A stretch of 64,000 bases of DNA from Conus ventricosus (GCA_018398815.1 JAFLJL010014906.1:19114-83113); one strand, 5' to 3'; numbered from the stretch's first letter, positions 1-11,220 are shown. The notes: generated by a model from the sequence alone, not told the origin. Made by a program: numbers and translations.

Positions 1-328
1 GTATTGTCAGCTTAGAAATCTCCCACTGTCTTTGTTCTGCCATGATCAAAATATTATATAAACAAAACCAACCTGCACAAAACCCGGTAAATATCTTCTC
101 ACTACACCACACACCTTCAATGACAATACAACCCGGTCTTGCTGACGTGGCGGCCACAAAGTGGGAGTGACACGTAACAGTCTAGAACATTCGCTAACGA
201 CACCTAGCGCGCTGTCAACCTGAAATGAATACACCCCCACCCCTCACCTGGCAAGCCCAGTCTCCCGCTTTATTGATTTTTTGGTCGCTTGCCGTGCGCT
301 GTGTGAACGAAGGTCGCGCGTCTCGCTA

Positions 329-1560
329 GCCGTAAATTAAGCGATTAGGTTTCGGCCTCGTGTCAGCCTATCTGTTACACATAGTTTTGTAGGTTAGAAA
401 TTAGTCAGAATAAGTGTGCGGATTTTATGCCAAAAATATAAAACTTATCACTTAGCCTAGTTTGCTGTGCTCCTCTTTTCTCAACCAAGCTTGAAAATTG
501 GCAGAGTTACAGCAATTACTGCCGTAGCCAAGCTTTTATGGCGGCTCTAATCGCCAGTAGTAGTACATCCGTCATTGTATATTTGAAGCATTTATATGAA
601 GATAGTGCTAGCCACACACTACTCCTCTCCATACTGGTAGATGTACTAAGGTCTGCCTAACCCTATCTAGTTTGTTTGCCAGAACATTCGAAATCGCCAT
701 TCAGTTGCATAAGGGCACACTTAAAGGCAGATGAACTGGTTAGAATTAAAAAAGTAGAAAAGTATACACATCTTAATACACAAATCAGCTTGCCACATGA
801 ACACTGAATCTGTAGTTAACAATCAATCAAGTCTAATACAAACTGAGAACATTTTTTACTTGGGAGGAACAGCAAAAATGTTTCAAATATAAGTTTTTTA
901 GCATACGAATCAGCCGTGTTTACCTCCGCCTTAAGAAATGAACGCCATGTTTTTTAAACATGGCTTTAGCTGTCTCAAGCCAGCTCCCAACAATCAACGC
1001 GTGATGGTTTGTTTTGCTTCGGCCGACTTTCAACGCAGCGCCATTTATTAGATAAGGAGCCATCTCATCAATAGTCAAACACGTATTAAAACTGGCTACA
1101 TCTTGTTTCATTTCCTTGAACCAACAAACCTTTAAGATAGTCGTTCATTTCTAAAGCAGTTAGTTCACTTTTTTCGTTTTCTAGAAAAACAATCTCCCCG
1201 GTTTCACAACATGCTTCGCCTAATTCTTTCAACAAATACTCTAACATGCAGTTAAAGTAAAACTTATGGTCTCAAATATCACAAACCTGTTCTTCAGTAA
1301 CGTTTTAGCCATTTCAAAATAACACAAGTAAAACACAGTGGTCACAACAGAGCGCAGTCAAAACACAGCCTTCTTTCCCGAGAGTCCGAGCAAGCAAACC
1401 CGGTCGTGTCGCGTGACAGCCTCAATGCGGTGTGTCGACGTGGCAATGTGGTGCAACCCAGCCGAGTGTGCTTCGTTTACACAGCGCAGGCTAGGCGCTC
1501 TGGTTGCAAACTGCCGCGAGCCGTAAATTAAGTGATCAGGTTTTAGCCCCGTGTCTGCCT
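329..1560. repeat. Diverged 41-bp direct repeats flanking a 1.15-kb unit
   Basis: Two related 41-bp segments lie at 329-369 and 1520-1560 in the same orientation. Both begin GCCGTAAATTAAG and end GCCT, with about six mismatches. They may be the ends of an old element or two units of a dispersed repeat. The sequence between them is AT-rich and has no convincing gene apart from a short open stretch at 920-1260. Nothing else is recognised in 1-1660. Confidence 0.35.
920..1260 (-). pseudogene. Unrecognised coding-like remnant
   Basis: On the minus strand an open stretch at about 1260-1080 (including the residues LGEACCETGEIVFLENEK) overlaps, in another frame, a 63-codon frame at 920-1111 (including TIDEMAPYLINGAALKVGR). 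The composition looks protein-like rather than random, but I recognise no family. A frameshift between the two parts would make it a broken gene, perhaps the body of the repeat bounded at 329-1560. This is a weak call. Confidence 0.2.
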
Positions 1561-1662
1561 GATTCTAGGGCACTTTCGCCCAAAAACTGGTTGAGGGTGA
1601 AAGTGGCTTAGAGTCGGCATATTACTGTTCTCTAGGCATGCTAAAAATTTGATATCCCCTCA

Positions 1663-1775
1663 CTGTGACGACTTCACCGTGTGACGAGTTCACTGTTAAT
1701 TGCAAAGAAAAAACAACGGTGAACTCGCCACACATTTTTCAGCTGTGACGACTTCACCGTGTGACGAGTTCACTG
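1663..1775. repeat. Cluster of 16-bp GTGA-n5-TCAC motifs
   Basis: The 33 bases at 1663-1695 recur identically at 1743-1775. Each copy is two tandem near-identical 16-mers, TGTGACGACTTCACCG and TGTGACGAGTTCACTG, and each 16-mer contains an inverted half-site GTGA...TCAC. A further inverted copy sits between them near 1718-1735 (CGGTGAACTCGCCACAC). The cluster marks where the LINE endonuclease frame is cut short, so it may be the end of another element. Confidence 0.55.
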
Positions 1776-2385
1776 GTATGGGGACAGACCACTCATAGTC
1801 CAGGACCAGCGAGGGGTCACAAACCGACAAATCTAAACACGAAAGTGAACCTGTGGAAGAGTGGAGGTAAGTTGCAGATCCGTCGTTCAGACAACACAAA
1901 TCCAAATCCGAAAGGACATCCTCAATTAGCAGACCTCTGGATGACGTACTGACACTACCCCAAAGAGGATTGTGACCGTTAAAGTCACCCAACAGCAAAA
2001 AAGGTCGAGGAAGTTCTCCTATCAGACTGACAAGGTCCTGACGACAAACCGGGACTGAAGGAGGTTGATAAAGGGAACAGATTGTCACAGTCTTGTGGAG
2101 AGTGACTCTCGCAGCTACAGCTTGAAGGGAGGTAGACAGAGCGACAGGGCTATACAGCAGAGTTTTGTGTATGAGAAGGGCAACACCGCCCAACAGTCCC
2201 AACGTGGATGGTTGTGCAGGTTTTGAAAGAATGTTAAAGCCAGAAAAAGTGAAGGTCTTCTGGCCTTGAATTTGAGTTTCCTGAAGAGCTACGACGGAAG
2301 GTTTTATAGATTGACACAGAAGCTGCAGCTCCTCGAAGTTGGAATTTAGACCACGGATATTCCAATGGAATACTGTACTATCCAT
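1696..2385 (-). pseudogene. Jockey-type LINE ORF2, endonuclease domain, 3'-truncated
   Basis: This 229-codon frame encodes the N-terminal AP-like endonuclease of a non-LTR retrotransposon. Visible motifs are WNIRGLNSN near the start, LQET at about residue 35 (catalytic Glu) and GDFNGHNPLWG at about 135 (catalytic Asp and Asn). The closing SDH motif and the whole reverse transcriptase are missing. The last 25 or so residues come from the 16-bp repeat cluster, so the element was cut here. The start codon lies 26 bases beyond the end of ORF1, as expected for a two-ORF LINE. It cannot encode an active protein. Confidence 0.8.
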
Positions 2386-2411
2386 GGTGCAGAAGGCGAA
2401 AAGGAGAGAGA

Positions 2412-2946
2412 TCAGGTCATCTCCTCATCAACATCTGCTTCTAAAGGTGTAAATTTGTTGCTTAATTTTACTGGACTGTGTTGGTCTTCAGACCTGCTGG
2501 CAGACTTGCCAACAGGTGAAGAGGGTCTGGATTTGGGAGACGGTGGAGGCTTCTTCCTCATATCCACCATCTCCACACTGGATTGAACTCCCTTGCCCGC
2601 ACGGGCACTGGACAGAGGAGTTCGAGGTAGGGGTGCTGGTTTTTTAATCTGCCCAGCAGCAGATGTTGTAGACTGCTGGGCAGTCTGAGGGGTGGCGGAT
2701 TTTTTGCCTCCACCAGGGGCATTCACTTTGGGTTGGGAGGTGGTGGACCTGCTACCACCAGAACTGACAGATCTTACTTGCAATGTCTTCGAAAACATGA
2801 ATTCATCAGTCTGGCAGCAGACTGACCAAATAGGAACTGTGGGAACTTTCTTCACGGCCGAAGCATAGGAAGAGGCTGTGGGCGTCTGACTGCCCACAAC
2901 CTGTTTGCGGGCCTCAAAAAGGAGATTTTCTTTTCAGTTTTTATTC
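2412..2946 (-). pseudogene. Jockey-type LINE ORF1, C-terminal part
   Basis: This is the C-terminal segment of the LINE nucleocapsid-like ORF1: a Ser/Pro/Lys-rich tail (KKPPPSPKSRPSSPVG near its end) that stops just before ORF2. Its N-terminal part lies 6.4 kb away at 9374-10145, separated by the Ty3 element at 2952-9368. The joining point is the target duplication GTTGT. Shortly after the junction one base appears to be missing in a T run, which shifts the frame. The open frame annotated here starts at 2897; the segment up to 2946 is the remaining ORF1 sequence. Confidence 0.7.
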
Positions 2947-2951
2947 GTTGT

Positions 2952-3104
2952 TATCACGATCAGCAGGCACACGGACGACAGACAAACACGCTTAATGATG
3001 TTTTGTGATCCACTATAATTTGTCTAGAAAATGGCCAGAGAAAACCGCCAAGCCGAGCGTCGGTCTCGTCGCGCATGCGTATCTTTCAACCGAATTCTAT
3101 CACA
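2952..3104 (-). repeat. 3' LTR of the Ty3 element
   Basis: A 153-bp long terminal repeat. Read on the minus strand it begins TGTGATAG and ends CGTGATA, an unusual non-CA end. It differs from the copy at 9216-9368 at one base, implying a recent insertion. The flanking target duplication GTTGT is at 2947-2951 and 9369-9373. Confidence 0.9.
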
Positions 3105-3209
3105 TCTCCCCCCTTTTAATGGACAAACAGGTGCACCGAGTTGCACAGAAACTTATGAATTTAGAGTCTGTTTGGGATAACCGAGGGAGAGACGAGTCTT
3201 TGACAAATT

Positions 3210-6200
3210 TCAACACAATTCGAAAACCCAGGCCGGTACGGTAGACCACAGGGTGAAGAGGATGGTATTAGTCCTGTATCGTGCTGGAATGACAACAGCT
3301 CGTCCACAGCGAGTTGTCTGAACGGAAACAGGTGATGCTGTAGATGGACCGGTCTGGATGGGCTGCTGTAGAAGGCAGGGCGCTGGTGTCCCGGGAGGGT
3401 TTGGCTGGTGGCATTGGATACCAGCCTGATGTGGTCCTGGTGACTGGGGATCAGCCAAAGGATATACTTTTGGCTGAGGGTCAGGACAAGGGACCCTGGG
3501 TTCAGTTGGGAGTTGTGGGCAGGCGGCACTCTGAGCAAAGGCACCCTGAGGGATGGAATGGGATAGGCGGAGATGTCTGCGGTTCCGCCTATACCGCATA
3601 CCTTGGGAGTTCTCCACCAGGTAAGATCTGGGCGCGATCTGGTCGAGGACTCTGGCAGGTTTGGACCATTGGGGATCATGATCCAGTTTCTGCAGGACAT
3701 AGTCTCCTGGGAGGAGCTCAGGAAGGGATCGAACTCCATGATGCCTATCGTAGTATTTCTTGTTGTTCTCTTTGGCCTTAGCATCCCTTTGAGCTATGGT
3801 CTCTCTGTCATATTCCTGCGGTTTCAAGTTGACAGGAAGTGTTGGAACTGTAGTCCTCAATCTTCTTCCCATGGCGAGTTCGGCTGGACTCACTCCTGTA
3901 GACGCTGTGGGAGTTGCTCTGTATGCGAGAAGAGCAAGAAAAGGGTCCTTCTGTTGCAAGATTCGCTTGGCGATCTGCACTCCTCTCTCTGCTTCTCCGT
4001 TGCTCTGCGGGAAGTAAGGACTACTGGTAGCATGCGTGAAATGCCAAGTGTCAGAGAAGGTCTTGAATTCCGATGAGGAAAACTGTCGTCCGTTGTCTGT
4101 GACTACAACATTCGGGATCCCATGATGGGCAAAAATGTTCTTCAGTTTTCCGATCACACAGGCGGATGTCATGGTTGGCAGGTGAGCAATTTCCAAATAT
4201 CTGGAGAAGTAGTCGATGACGACGAGGTACTGAGAACCTTTGACTTCACACAGGTCGGCACCAATCATTTGAAAAGGCCCTTCAGGTAGAGGTGTAGGTC
4301 TGAGAGGCTCTGATCTCTGCGATGGCTTCTTTTCATCACAGAGGGCACAAGAGCGTACCTTTTGGGCAATTTCTTTGGAGATTCTGGGCACCAAACAGCA
4401 TTGTTGGCGCGCTCGCGACACTTGGTGATGCCTTGGTGTCCGGCATGGATGGCTTCCAAGATTTCCTCTTGCATAGAGACTGGGATGACAATGCGATTTC
4501 CTTTGATGAGTAGCCCTTCGTGAACACTGAGCTCGTTTCGGACTGCATAGAGCTCCTGGAGTTCAAGGTTGACGTCACTCTTGTAGACGGGCCATCCTTT
4601 TGCTGTGTACTCGAGCGCTGCTCTGAGGGTGGTGTCACTCTTTGTTTCTTCTGCAATTCTTCGGAGCTGCTTGTCTGACACTGGCCAGGTTGACCGGACA
4701 AGGTCGATATGAGTCACAACGTCATCCAACAACTGGCGTTCTTGTGGGCTTTCCGGCTCTGTCTGGGGGCTTATTGACAGTGTGTCGGCGATGATGAGGT
4801 TCTTGCCAGGAGTGAAATAGCTATCGGGTTGAACCGCATCATGCGCATAAGGAGCCGCTGGCAGCGAAGGGGCGTGTCCTGAAGATCCTTGGTGTTGATA
4901 AGTGGTATTAGGGGCTTGTGATCTGTCTCCAGTTTGAAGTCTTCTAGTCCCACAAGGTATCTGGAGAATTTTTCGCAGGACCACACTGCTGCTAGGCATT
5001 CCTTTTCTATCTGAGCATAGGCGCGCTCAGCAGGTGTGAGGGTGCGTGAACAGTACGCAACAGGTTTCTTGACCCCATTATGTTCTTGGAGAGGACGCCA
5101 CCAAGTCCATAGCTGCTGGCATCACTGCTCACTGTTGTGGGTTTGGCAAGGTCAAAGAAGGCTAGAGTCGGAGCCGTTGACAACATGGTTTTGACAGCAG
5201 TAAGACTCGCTTGCTGAGGCTTTCCCCACATCCACTCCTTGTCCTTTTCCAGTAGCTCCGTCATGGGACGCAGGGTGCTGGACAGATGTGGAATGAAGCG
5301 TCCAAGAAAGTTGACCATTCCCAGGATCCTTTTCAGGTCAGTGATGTTCTGTGGCTCTGGCATGTTGATCATTGCTTCGACTTTTTCGTTGCTTGGACGA
5401 ATACCTTCTCCGCTGATACAATGACCCAGGAAATCAATGCTGCTTTTCCAGAATTTCTGACTTCTCCTGGTTGAGTTTGAGACCGACCTCTGCGAGTCTC
5501 TGCATAACTGCCTCAAGGTGTCTCTCATGCTCTTGTGCATTCTGGCTATGGATCAAAATGTCATCAAAGTAGCAGATGACATTGCTGACTCCGTGGAGAA
5601 TCTCTTCCATCTTCCTTTGAAAGATCTCTGGGGCTGAGCTAATGCCAAATGGTAGTCTTTTGTAGTAGAATCTTCCAAAGGGTGTCATAAAAGTTGTCAA
5701 CTTTGCTGTCTGTAAGTCCAGAGGAATCTGCCAAAATCCTGACGTGGCATCTAGTTTTGTAAACATTGTTGACCGCTTCAGCTTGTGAAGAACGTCATCG
5801 ATCGTTGGTATCATATACCTTTCTCTCTTCACTGCTAAATTCAGCTTCTTGAAGTCCGTGCAGATCCTGACTGCTCCAGATTTTTTCATAACAGCAACCA
5901 TTGGTGCGCACCAATCTGTCGGTTCGGTAATGGCCTCGATGACGTTGGCTGCTGACATTCTCTCTAGTTCTGCTTTCACCTTCTCATACAGTGGAATTGG
6001 TATCCTCCTTGCCGTCGAGATGCTGTAGGGTTGAGCATCGTCTTTGAGTTGAATTTTCACGGGAGTGCAGTTGACAGGCTTATAATCAAGCTCCCGAAGA
6101 CATGAGAGGAAAGCTCATCAATGCGCTGGATAAGGAGAAGTTGGCACGCTGCTGTTTCGTCCCAAAAGATTGTCAGTGGTGGTTGAGTCAACAACGAAAA

Positions 6201-6470
6201 ACTGCAAACAGTGAGGTCCATTTTCCGTTTTGACAGTTGCAGTGAACTGTCCTCTGCAGGGTAAGGGACCAGATGGGGTACAGAGTGCTACCTTTGTTTG
6301 CTGTAAGGGAGGAGGGCAGGGAATTGGTTGTATTGGGATGAAGAGATGATAGACACATCAGCTCCTGTGTCTATCTTGAAGCGGACTGGGGTGTTGCAGA
6401 TGTCCAAATACGTGAACCATGGTGGCTCACTGGCTGGAGTGGAGATGGAGCCCAGGTAGTATGTCTCCAC
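3210..6470 (-). pseudogene. Ty3 pol: protease, RT, RNase H, integrase (frameshifted)
   Basis: Domains in order on the minus strand: aspartic protease with DTGADVSII (about 6390), reverse transcriptase with the catalytic YFDD box (about 5560, frame 5434-6060), RNase H (about 5540-4771, with the [13 protein letters not shown] motif), and integrase (about 4600-3700) with an HHCC zinc region, then Asp in GADLCE, Asp in VTDNGRQF and Glu in NGEAERGV. Frames switch at least at about 6290-6060, 5450, 5000 and 4350. All catalytic residues are visible although the reading frame is broken. The frame continues past the integrase to 3210, near the 3' LTR. Confidence 0.85.
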
Positions 6471-7386
6471 CTCGTTGACCTCTGGCCGCCGGTTCTGTCT
6501 GCAGACATTGATAAAATGTCCGTATTTCCCGCACTTGCGACAAATTTTGCCGCGAGCAGGACACTCGTTTCTGCTGTAGTGTGGTTCCCGACCACAGTTG
6601 CCGCACGTTCCACCTCCTCGATGATGGTCCGTACCGTCCCGCTGTCCTCTGGCGTGTTGACCTCTAATGTATTGACCTCTGGGTGTTGACCTCTGGGTTG
6701 ATGGCCTCTGGCGTGTTGACCTCTGTTACCCTTCTGCGGTGAGTTGAAGTGGGAGAAAGAATGCCCTCCGTGGCCACCACCACGGTGCAGTCCCCGTTGT
6801 GCACCTCGAAAACTATGGGAGTGCACTGCATCAAGGCTGGCGCTCATGTCACGTTGTTCCCTCATCTGCTGCTTGACAAGTTCGTGCTGCCTTGCTATCT
6901 GGATAGCATCTTTGAGAGTCAGGTTTGGTTGAAGCTGTAGTTTCTCTGAGAGGTCCCTGTCACAGAGACCTACCACCAGTCGATCCCTAATGGCGGTGTC
7001 CTTGCAACCGAAGTCTGCACTCTCAGCCAGTTCATACAGTGCACGAATGTAGGTCTCTACGTTTTCACCCTGTGCCTGGTTGCGCAGGTTAAATTTTGCG
7101 CGCTCATGAATAATGTTTTTCTTTGGAGTGAAATGTGCATTAAACATCTTAATGACATCATCAAAATTTGTATCTGGTGGATCTGCATCTGCCTGGTGAC
7201 CAGTAGTGATGGTGAAAGTGGAATATATCCTTTCAGCATCAGGCCCCATGCTGTAAATCAGACTAGACACTTGAACTTCAAAGTCCTTCTTAGAGAGTTC
7301 ACTACAAGTGCGATAGCGAAGAAATCTTTGACGCCATGAGGGCCACTGTTCTGGTTGTGAGAAGTCAAAGGCATCTGGTGGTTTAA

Positions 7387-8869
7387 CCCTCTTGCATTCG
7401 TTTCGCCCGTATCCGGCCGCTGTGTTTGTCTCCCCTGCTGTTCGTTCCGGCCGCAACCGGCCGTACGTGCCGCGTTACTTTCCCTCACACACTGCGAGCT
7501 TGTTTTAAGTCAGGGCTGGCCAAAATAAACGTGGATCCCTGAGAGGGTCCAATGAAATCTTAGCAGTAGTATGGGGTGTGGGAAGCAATTCAGTCACAAA
7601 GACTAGGGTCGTGAACTGACCGCATTCCATTGCTGCAGACGGCATCGCCTTGTTTCTGAAAATGGCGTCTGCTAGCGCTTCTACTGACGGCGATTTTTTG
7701 GATTATACGAAAGAGGAGTTGGATGATATATTACAAGAAGTAGAAAGATATGAAAGAGAGGAGTTAAATGAAAGTGATGTGGATGTTTGAGAGGAAGAAG
7801 AGGGAGAAGAAGGCGAAGAAAGTGATGAAGATGATGATGCGCCTTTGTTTGCGTTTGTGACCACGTGGCGACCGGCGACTTCCGCACCTGTGGTTCAGCC
7901 TTTTGAGGAAGAGACTGGGCCAAATCATGATTTGCCAGACACAGATACACCTCTGGGTTATTTTTTCTCTTCCTGCTGCAGTTGTTTTTTACTACAGCTG
8001 CTTACCAGACGAACCTGTACGCCAGGCAGCAGATGACAAAGTGGGGACAACCTGACCTACTTTGGCAGGATACGACACCTGCGGAGATGCGCGCATACTT
8101 AACTGTGCTCGTCATAATTGGGATCAAACGTCAGCCAAGACTCTGGTGCTACTGGTCGACTGATCTTCGGTTTAGCGAGCCACGGATCAGTGGGGTGATG
8201 TCGAAAACACGGTTTCTGCCATGCAGCAAACATGGTAGAAACCATGGATCAAGAGTAGTGTTTACCATATTGGTGACATGTGACAGTGGTGACACCCTCC
8301 TGACGTGTGCGACCAGACACCACGTTAGAGTGTAAAGAATGGATTTTACTTCTTTCTGTGACTGTGTATATTCCGGTGTTAAAAGTCGTTAAGTAGTGAC
8401 AAACACACCTTTTAGGACGAAAAAAAAACCCTGTAAAGTTACCTGGCCCCATGTTTGAGTATGTGACAATCATGTGACACTTAGTGACACCCCAAACTGG
8501 ATTTACTGAACCAGGACTGCTGTTTACAAGTTGAGGTAGGACACCCTTTGATGATTTATACTAACAAATGCATGCCGACAATGTTATTGTCTGTCTGGTG
8601 TATTATAGTAACATTGTCAACGTTTGATGTCCCATTGTTTTGTGACAAACAGGGTGACAATGACACCCACATGCATCCCAAACATGTGACATCTCTGCAT
8701 TATGAAATATGATGTATTAGAATTTTGTATACTAAATTTGACAGCGCTGCAATGGAAACTTTGTCCACTACAGCCTTTCAAAGGCAGTAGGTGAGTTTTA
8801 GCTTACATTTCTCAAAACAATACGAATACTAGTAGCAGTTCTAGGCTGGAAAATGCGAATGCAAGAGGG
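7387..8869 (+). mobile_element. piggyBac-type element 1, internally deleted
   Basis: Perfect 14-bp terminal inverted repeats CCCTCTTGCATTCG (7387-7400 and, inverted, 8856-8869) are flanked by TTAA at 7383-7386 and 8870-8873, the piggyBac hallmark. The 1483-bp body keeps only the N-terminal part of a transposase, so it is non-autonomous. It sits inside Ty3 gag, making it the youngest layer of a three-level nest. The mirror copy begins at 63151. Confidence 0.9.
7662..8226 (+). pseudogene. piggyBac transposase N-terminal remnant
   Basis: From ATG 7662 the frame gives a short acidic N-terminus (LDYTKEELDDILQEVERYE) and meets TGA at 7788. The same frame then continues with an acidic stretch and a linker to about 7980. 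After a shift, a typical piggyBac dimerisation region follows (YQTNLYARQQ, then EMRAYLTVLVIIGI and YWSTDLRFSEPRISG) up to about 8220. The DDD catalytic core and the Cys-rich tail are deleted. The remaining 640 bases of the element are non-coding. Confidence 0.75.
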
Positions 8870-9011
8870 TTAAATGCCATGACTCGTAAGAACCCGACCA
8901 AATATTAGAACTAATTTGTTTAGAAAACAAATGCTAAAATTCACAAGTCCCAAATTTTCCGACGAAAACAACAACAAAAAACGTAATATGAAACACACCT
9001 GAGCGTCGATC

Positions 9012-9048
<37 letters not shown>

Positions 9049-9215
9049 AATTCACACTTATCTGACCAATTCTGCACGCTGTCCGTTGACTTCGTACTCG
9101 TAGGTTCGGTCGTTGAAACGGCACAGAGAGTCGTTTCGAGAAAAAAAAAGGTAAAACGTCACTGAGAGGCACTGTCACTTATGGGAGACGTGGCACTTGA
9201 GGACCGCTGCCACCA

Positions 9216-9368
9216 TATCACGATCAGCAGGCACACGGACGTCAGACAAACACGCTTAATGATGTTTTGTGATCCACTATAATTTGTCTAGAAAATGGCC
9301 AGAGAAAACCGCCAAGCCGAGCGTCGGTCTCGTCGCGCATGCGTATCTTTCAACCGAATTCTATCACA
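9216..9368 (-). repeat. 5' LTR of the Ty3 element
   Basis: This 153-bp LTR differs by one base from the 3' copy at 2952-3104. The GTTGT duplication at 9369-9373 adjoins it on the LINE side. The likely primer binding site begins immediately after it, at 9215 on the minus strand. Confidence 0.9.
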
Positions 9369-9373
9369 GTTGT

Positions 9374-10145
9374 ATAGTGGATTCCTGAATCCAAAGAGGG
9401 CAGTTTCGTGAATAGGAGGGATGGTCGCCACCGCAGTTAGCACAATGGGCCGGATCTTTACACGGCCCATCATGGGTCGCCTTACAGCAAACACCGCACA
9501 CCTCCTGCCCAGAACAGCGGTCTCTGACATGGCCAAACCTCTGGCATCTGAAGCACCTCAATGGGGACGGAACATATAACTGAACACGGACGTTCAGGTA
9601 GCCAACTTTGATGACCGGAGGCAGCACAGGGTTGCAGAATGTCAGAAAGAGGGTGTTGGTGGCCACTCTTTCCGCACCTTTTTTTACTGTCACCCTGCGC
9701 ACCTCCGTCACACCCTGGGACGCCAGTTCCGTTTTGATCTCTGCCTCCGAGACACCTGCTAATTCTCGGCAGCGAATCACACCTTTCGACGAATTCAACT
9801 GTTTATGGGGAGTCACCTTGATCTCCCTGTCCATTGGTTTTGTTGCCCTCAACAGCTGTTCAGATTGTTTTTGTGATTTACATTGAATTAGAAATGAGCC
9901 ATTCCTCAACCTTTTTATGGACCGAGGGTCACCTGCCAAACCTTGAAAGCCCTTTTGTATGGCAAAAGGGCTCAGAGCTGAAAGGGGTCTTTCCTGCTCC
10001 GTCCCTTCCATCACGAGCCAGGAAGCCCAGAAACCTGTCCTCTGTCTTACCTCACTGTCAGAATCACTGTCTGTTTGAAAATCCCCTGAAATAGGGGATG
10101 CTGCCTTCCTCTTCTTTTTGGGGGGGATATTTTTTGAAAAGCCAT
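9374..10145 (-). pseudogene. Jockey-type LINE ORF1, N-terminal part with zinc knuckles
   Basis: ORF1 starts at ATG 10145, confirmed by the cleaner mirror copy at 61885. A basic nuclear-localisation-like cluster (PPKKKRK) follows the start, then an acidic Ser/Asp stretch, an RRM-like middle, and Cys-His knuckles near 9550-9400 (CFRCQRFGHVRDRC, CGVCCKATHDGPC and CANCGGDHPSYSRNC). It binds LINE RNA in this family. One frame shift lies near 10030 in this copy. The frame runs into the Ty3 LTR and resumes at 2946. The main open frame is 9364-10014. Confidence 0.8.
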
Positions 10146-11026
10146 ATTTAGTTTATTGTGTTTCATCCCTCCCTTACCCACCCACCTTGGAGTCCAACTA
10201 AGGGGCCAGGGCCAAGAAACCAATGTCTTGACCCCTTCCAGGCTTCGGGAGAGACATACGACAAACAGAAGCCACCAACCCTATCCCCCCTGATCATGCT
10301 CAACTCCCGGGAACAGAGAGCTGAGCACTGCAGGGGTTTACTTGGCCAGCAGGAGAACTGCCTGTCTTGACCCAGCCCCAAGAAGGGGAGCCGATTACCC
10401 TAACAGCAAGGGTACTAGGGTCCACCTAGGTTCTAGCTAGCTCCAGCTTGGACAAGCTGAATCTAGCCAGAACCTAGGTAGGCCCTAGGTGGGTCCTAGG
10501 ACCCTTGCTGTCTGGGTATAGTACACCCAGGCCAAAGTGTACTCCCTGTCTAGGAGAGGTCCGAGCCAAAGTGATGTGTTGAGAGCGCTGGCCCTCTCAA
10601 TCACCAGGATCTCATCCCCCTCCGACACAGGTCGCACCGCACGGCAAACGCGGTGGATCTTAAGGAGACCACAGAGAGAAAAGGAGTGTGGAAAAGAAGA
10701 CTTGAAGGGGAGACGAAGATAGAAAAGGGCCAAATAGGAAAGGCAGAAAACAAGAAAAGGAGAAAGGCGGGTTACTCTTAGTCAGGATCCTCACCCTTAG
10801 CCTATCTGACATGGGAAGCCCTACCAGGGGCATCAACTCCTTACCACGTTACGCTTAGGCCAGGCAGCATCTCAACTTCACAGGCCTAGAAGCAGTTGGA
10901 AAAAAACCAGCCTATCTCCAAGTATTGATGCCCCCGCCAGCAAAGCCTAAGGGATCACTGGACCGCGCAAGCCCTCCGACCACGACAAGGTCGCAACCCC
11001 CGGAGGGAGACAGAGCCACAGTTTGA
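10146..11026 (-). promoter_or_regulatory. 5' untranslated region of the LINE
   Basis: About 870 GC-rich bases precede ORF1 with no long frame. The minus strand starts near 11026 with GTTGCGACCTTGTCGTGG shortly downstream, a segment I associate with 5' leaders of Jockey-like LINEs. Such leaders carry an internal promoter; none is directly visible. A long imperfect hairpin lies at 10404-10511. The element appears 5'-complete but 3'-truncated. Confidence 0.5.
10404..10511. repeat. Long imperfect hairpin in the LINE leader
   Basis: An arm starting ACAGCAAGGG at 10404 pairs with CCCTTGCTGT ending at 10511. Further complementary blocks around CCACCTAGG and CCTAGGTGG continue inward, leaving a loop near 10440-10470. 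The arms are roughly 35-40 bases. The mirror copy has the same structure near 61530-61640. Confidence 0.6.
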
Positions 11027-11082
11027 TTGGTTATTTTTGTGGTGAATGAGCGTAGTTGTATTTTTGTGATAAATGAGCGTAG

Positions 11083-11220
11083 TTGTATTTACTGCTGCTG
11101 TTGTTTGTGTTACTGCTGCTGCTGCTGCCGTTGTAGTTTTTGTTCTTGTTGTTGTTGTTCTTGCTGCTGCTGCTTATGTTGCTCTTCTTTGCTTTTCTTG
11201 TTGATGTTGTTGTTGCCGTC
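11083..11220 (+). repeat. TTG/CTG-rich microsatellite
   Basis: Irregular tandem trinucleotides (TGC, TTG, TTC) occupy the pyrimidine-rich end of an intron just before the exon at 11264. Translations of this stretch as Cys- or Leu-rich proteins are not credible. Confidence 0.7.

Larger units (their letters stand above)
6371..8880 (-). pseudogene. Ty3 gag, split by a piggyBac insertion
   Basis: The ATG lies at 8880-8878, with only three codons before the TTAA target of the inserted element (7383-8873). The rest runs from 7382 to about 6480. Removing the insert and one TTAA brings the two parts into the same frame. The body carries a retroviral-type capsid (FSQPEQWPSWRQRFLRYR), a basic Gly/His-rich linker, and two CCHC knuckles near 6610-6510 (CGNCGREPHYSRNEC and CRKCGKYGHFINVC). 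The final part overlaps the protease frame. The insertion abolishes Gag, so this copy needs help to move. Confidence 0.8.
2952..9368 (-). mobile_element. Ty3-type LTR retrotransposon (Mag-like), nested in a LINE
   Basis: A complete LTR element: 5' LTR 9216-9368, gag, protease, reverse transcriptase, RNase H, integrase, 3' LTR 2952-3104, and 5-bp target duplication GTTGT. Short LTRs and gene order fit the Mag/C-clade of Ty3 elements, known from molluscs among others. The likely primer site directly follows the 5' LTR (minus strand TGGTGGCAGCGGTCC, 9201-9215); I cannot name the tRNA. The leader holds an odd run of about 25 A (minus strand) near 9018-9042. A piggyBac element interrupts gag. The near-identical LTRs contrast with several frameshifts in pol, so some of those shifts are probably assembly errors. 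Confidence 0.9.
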
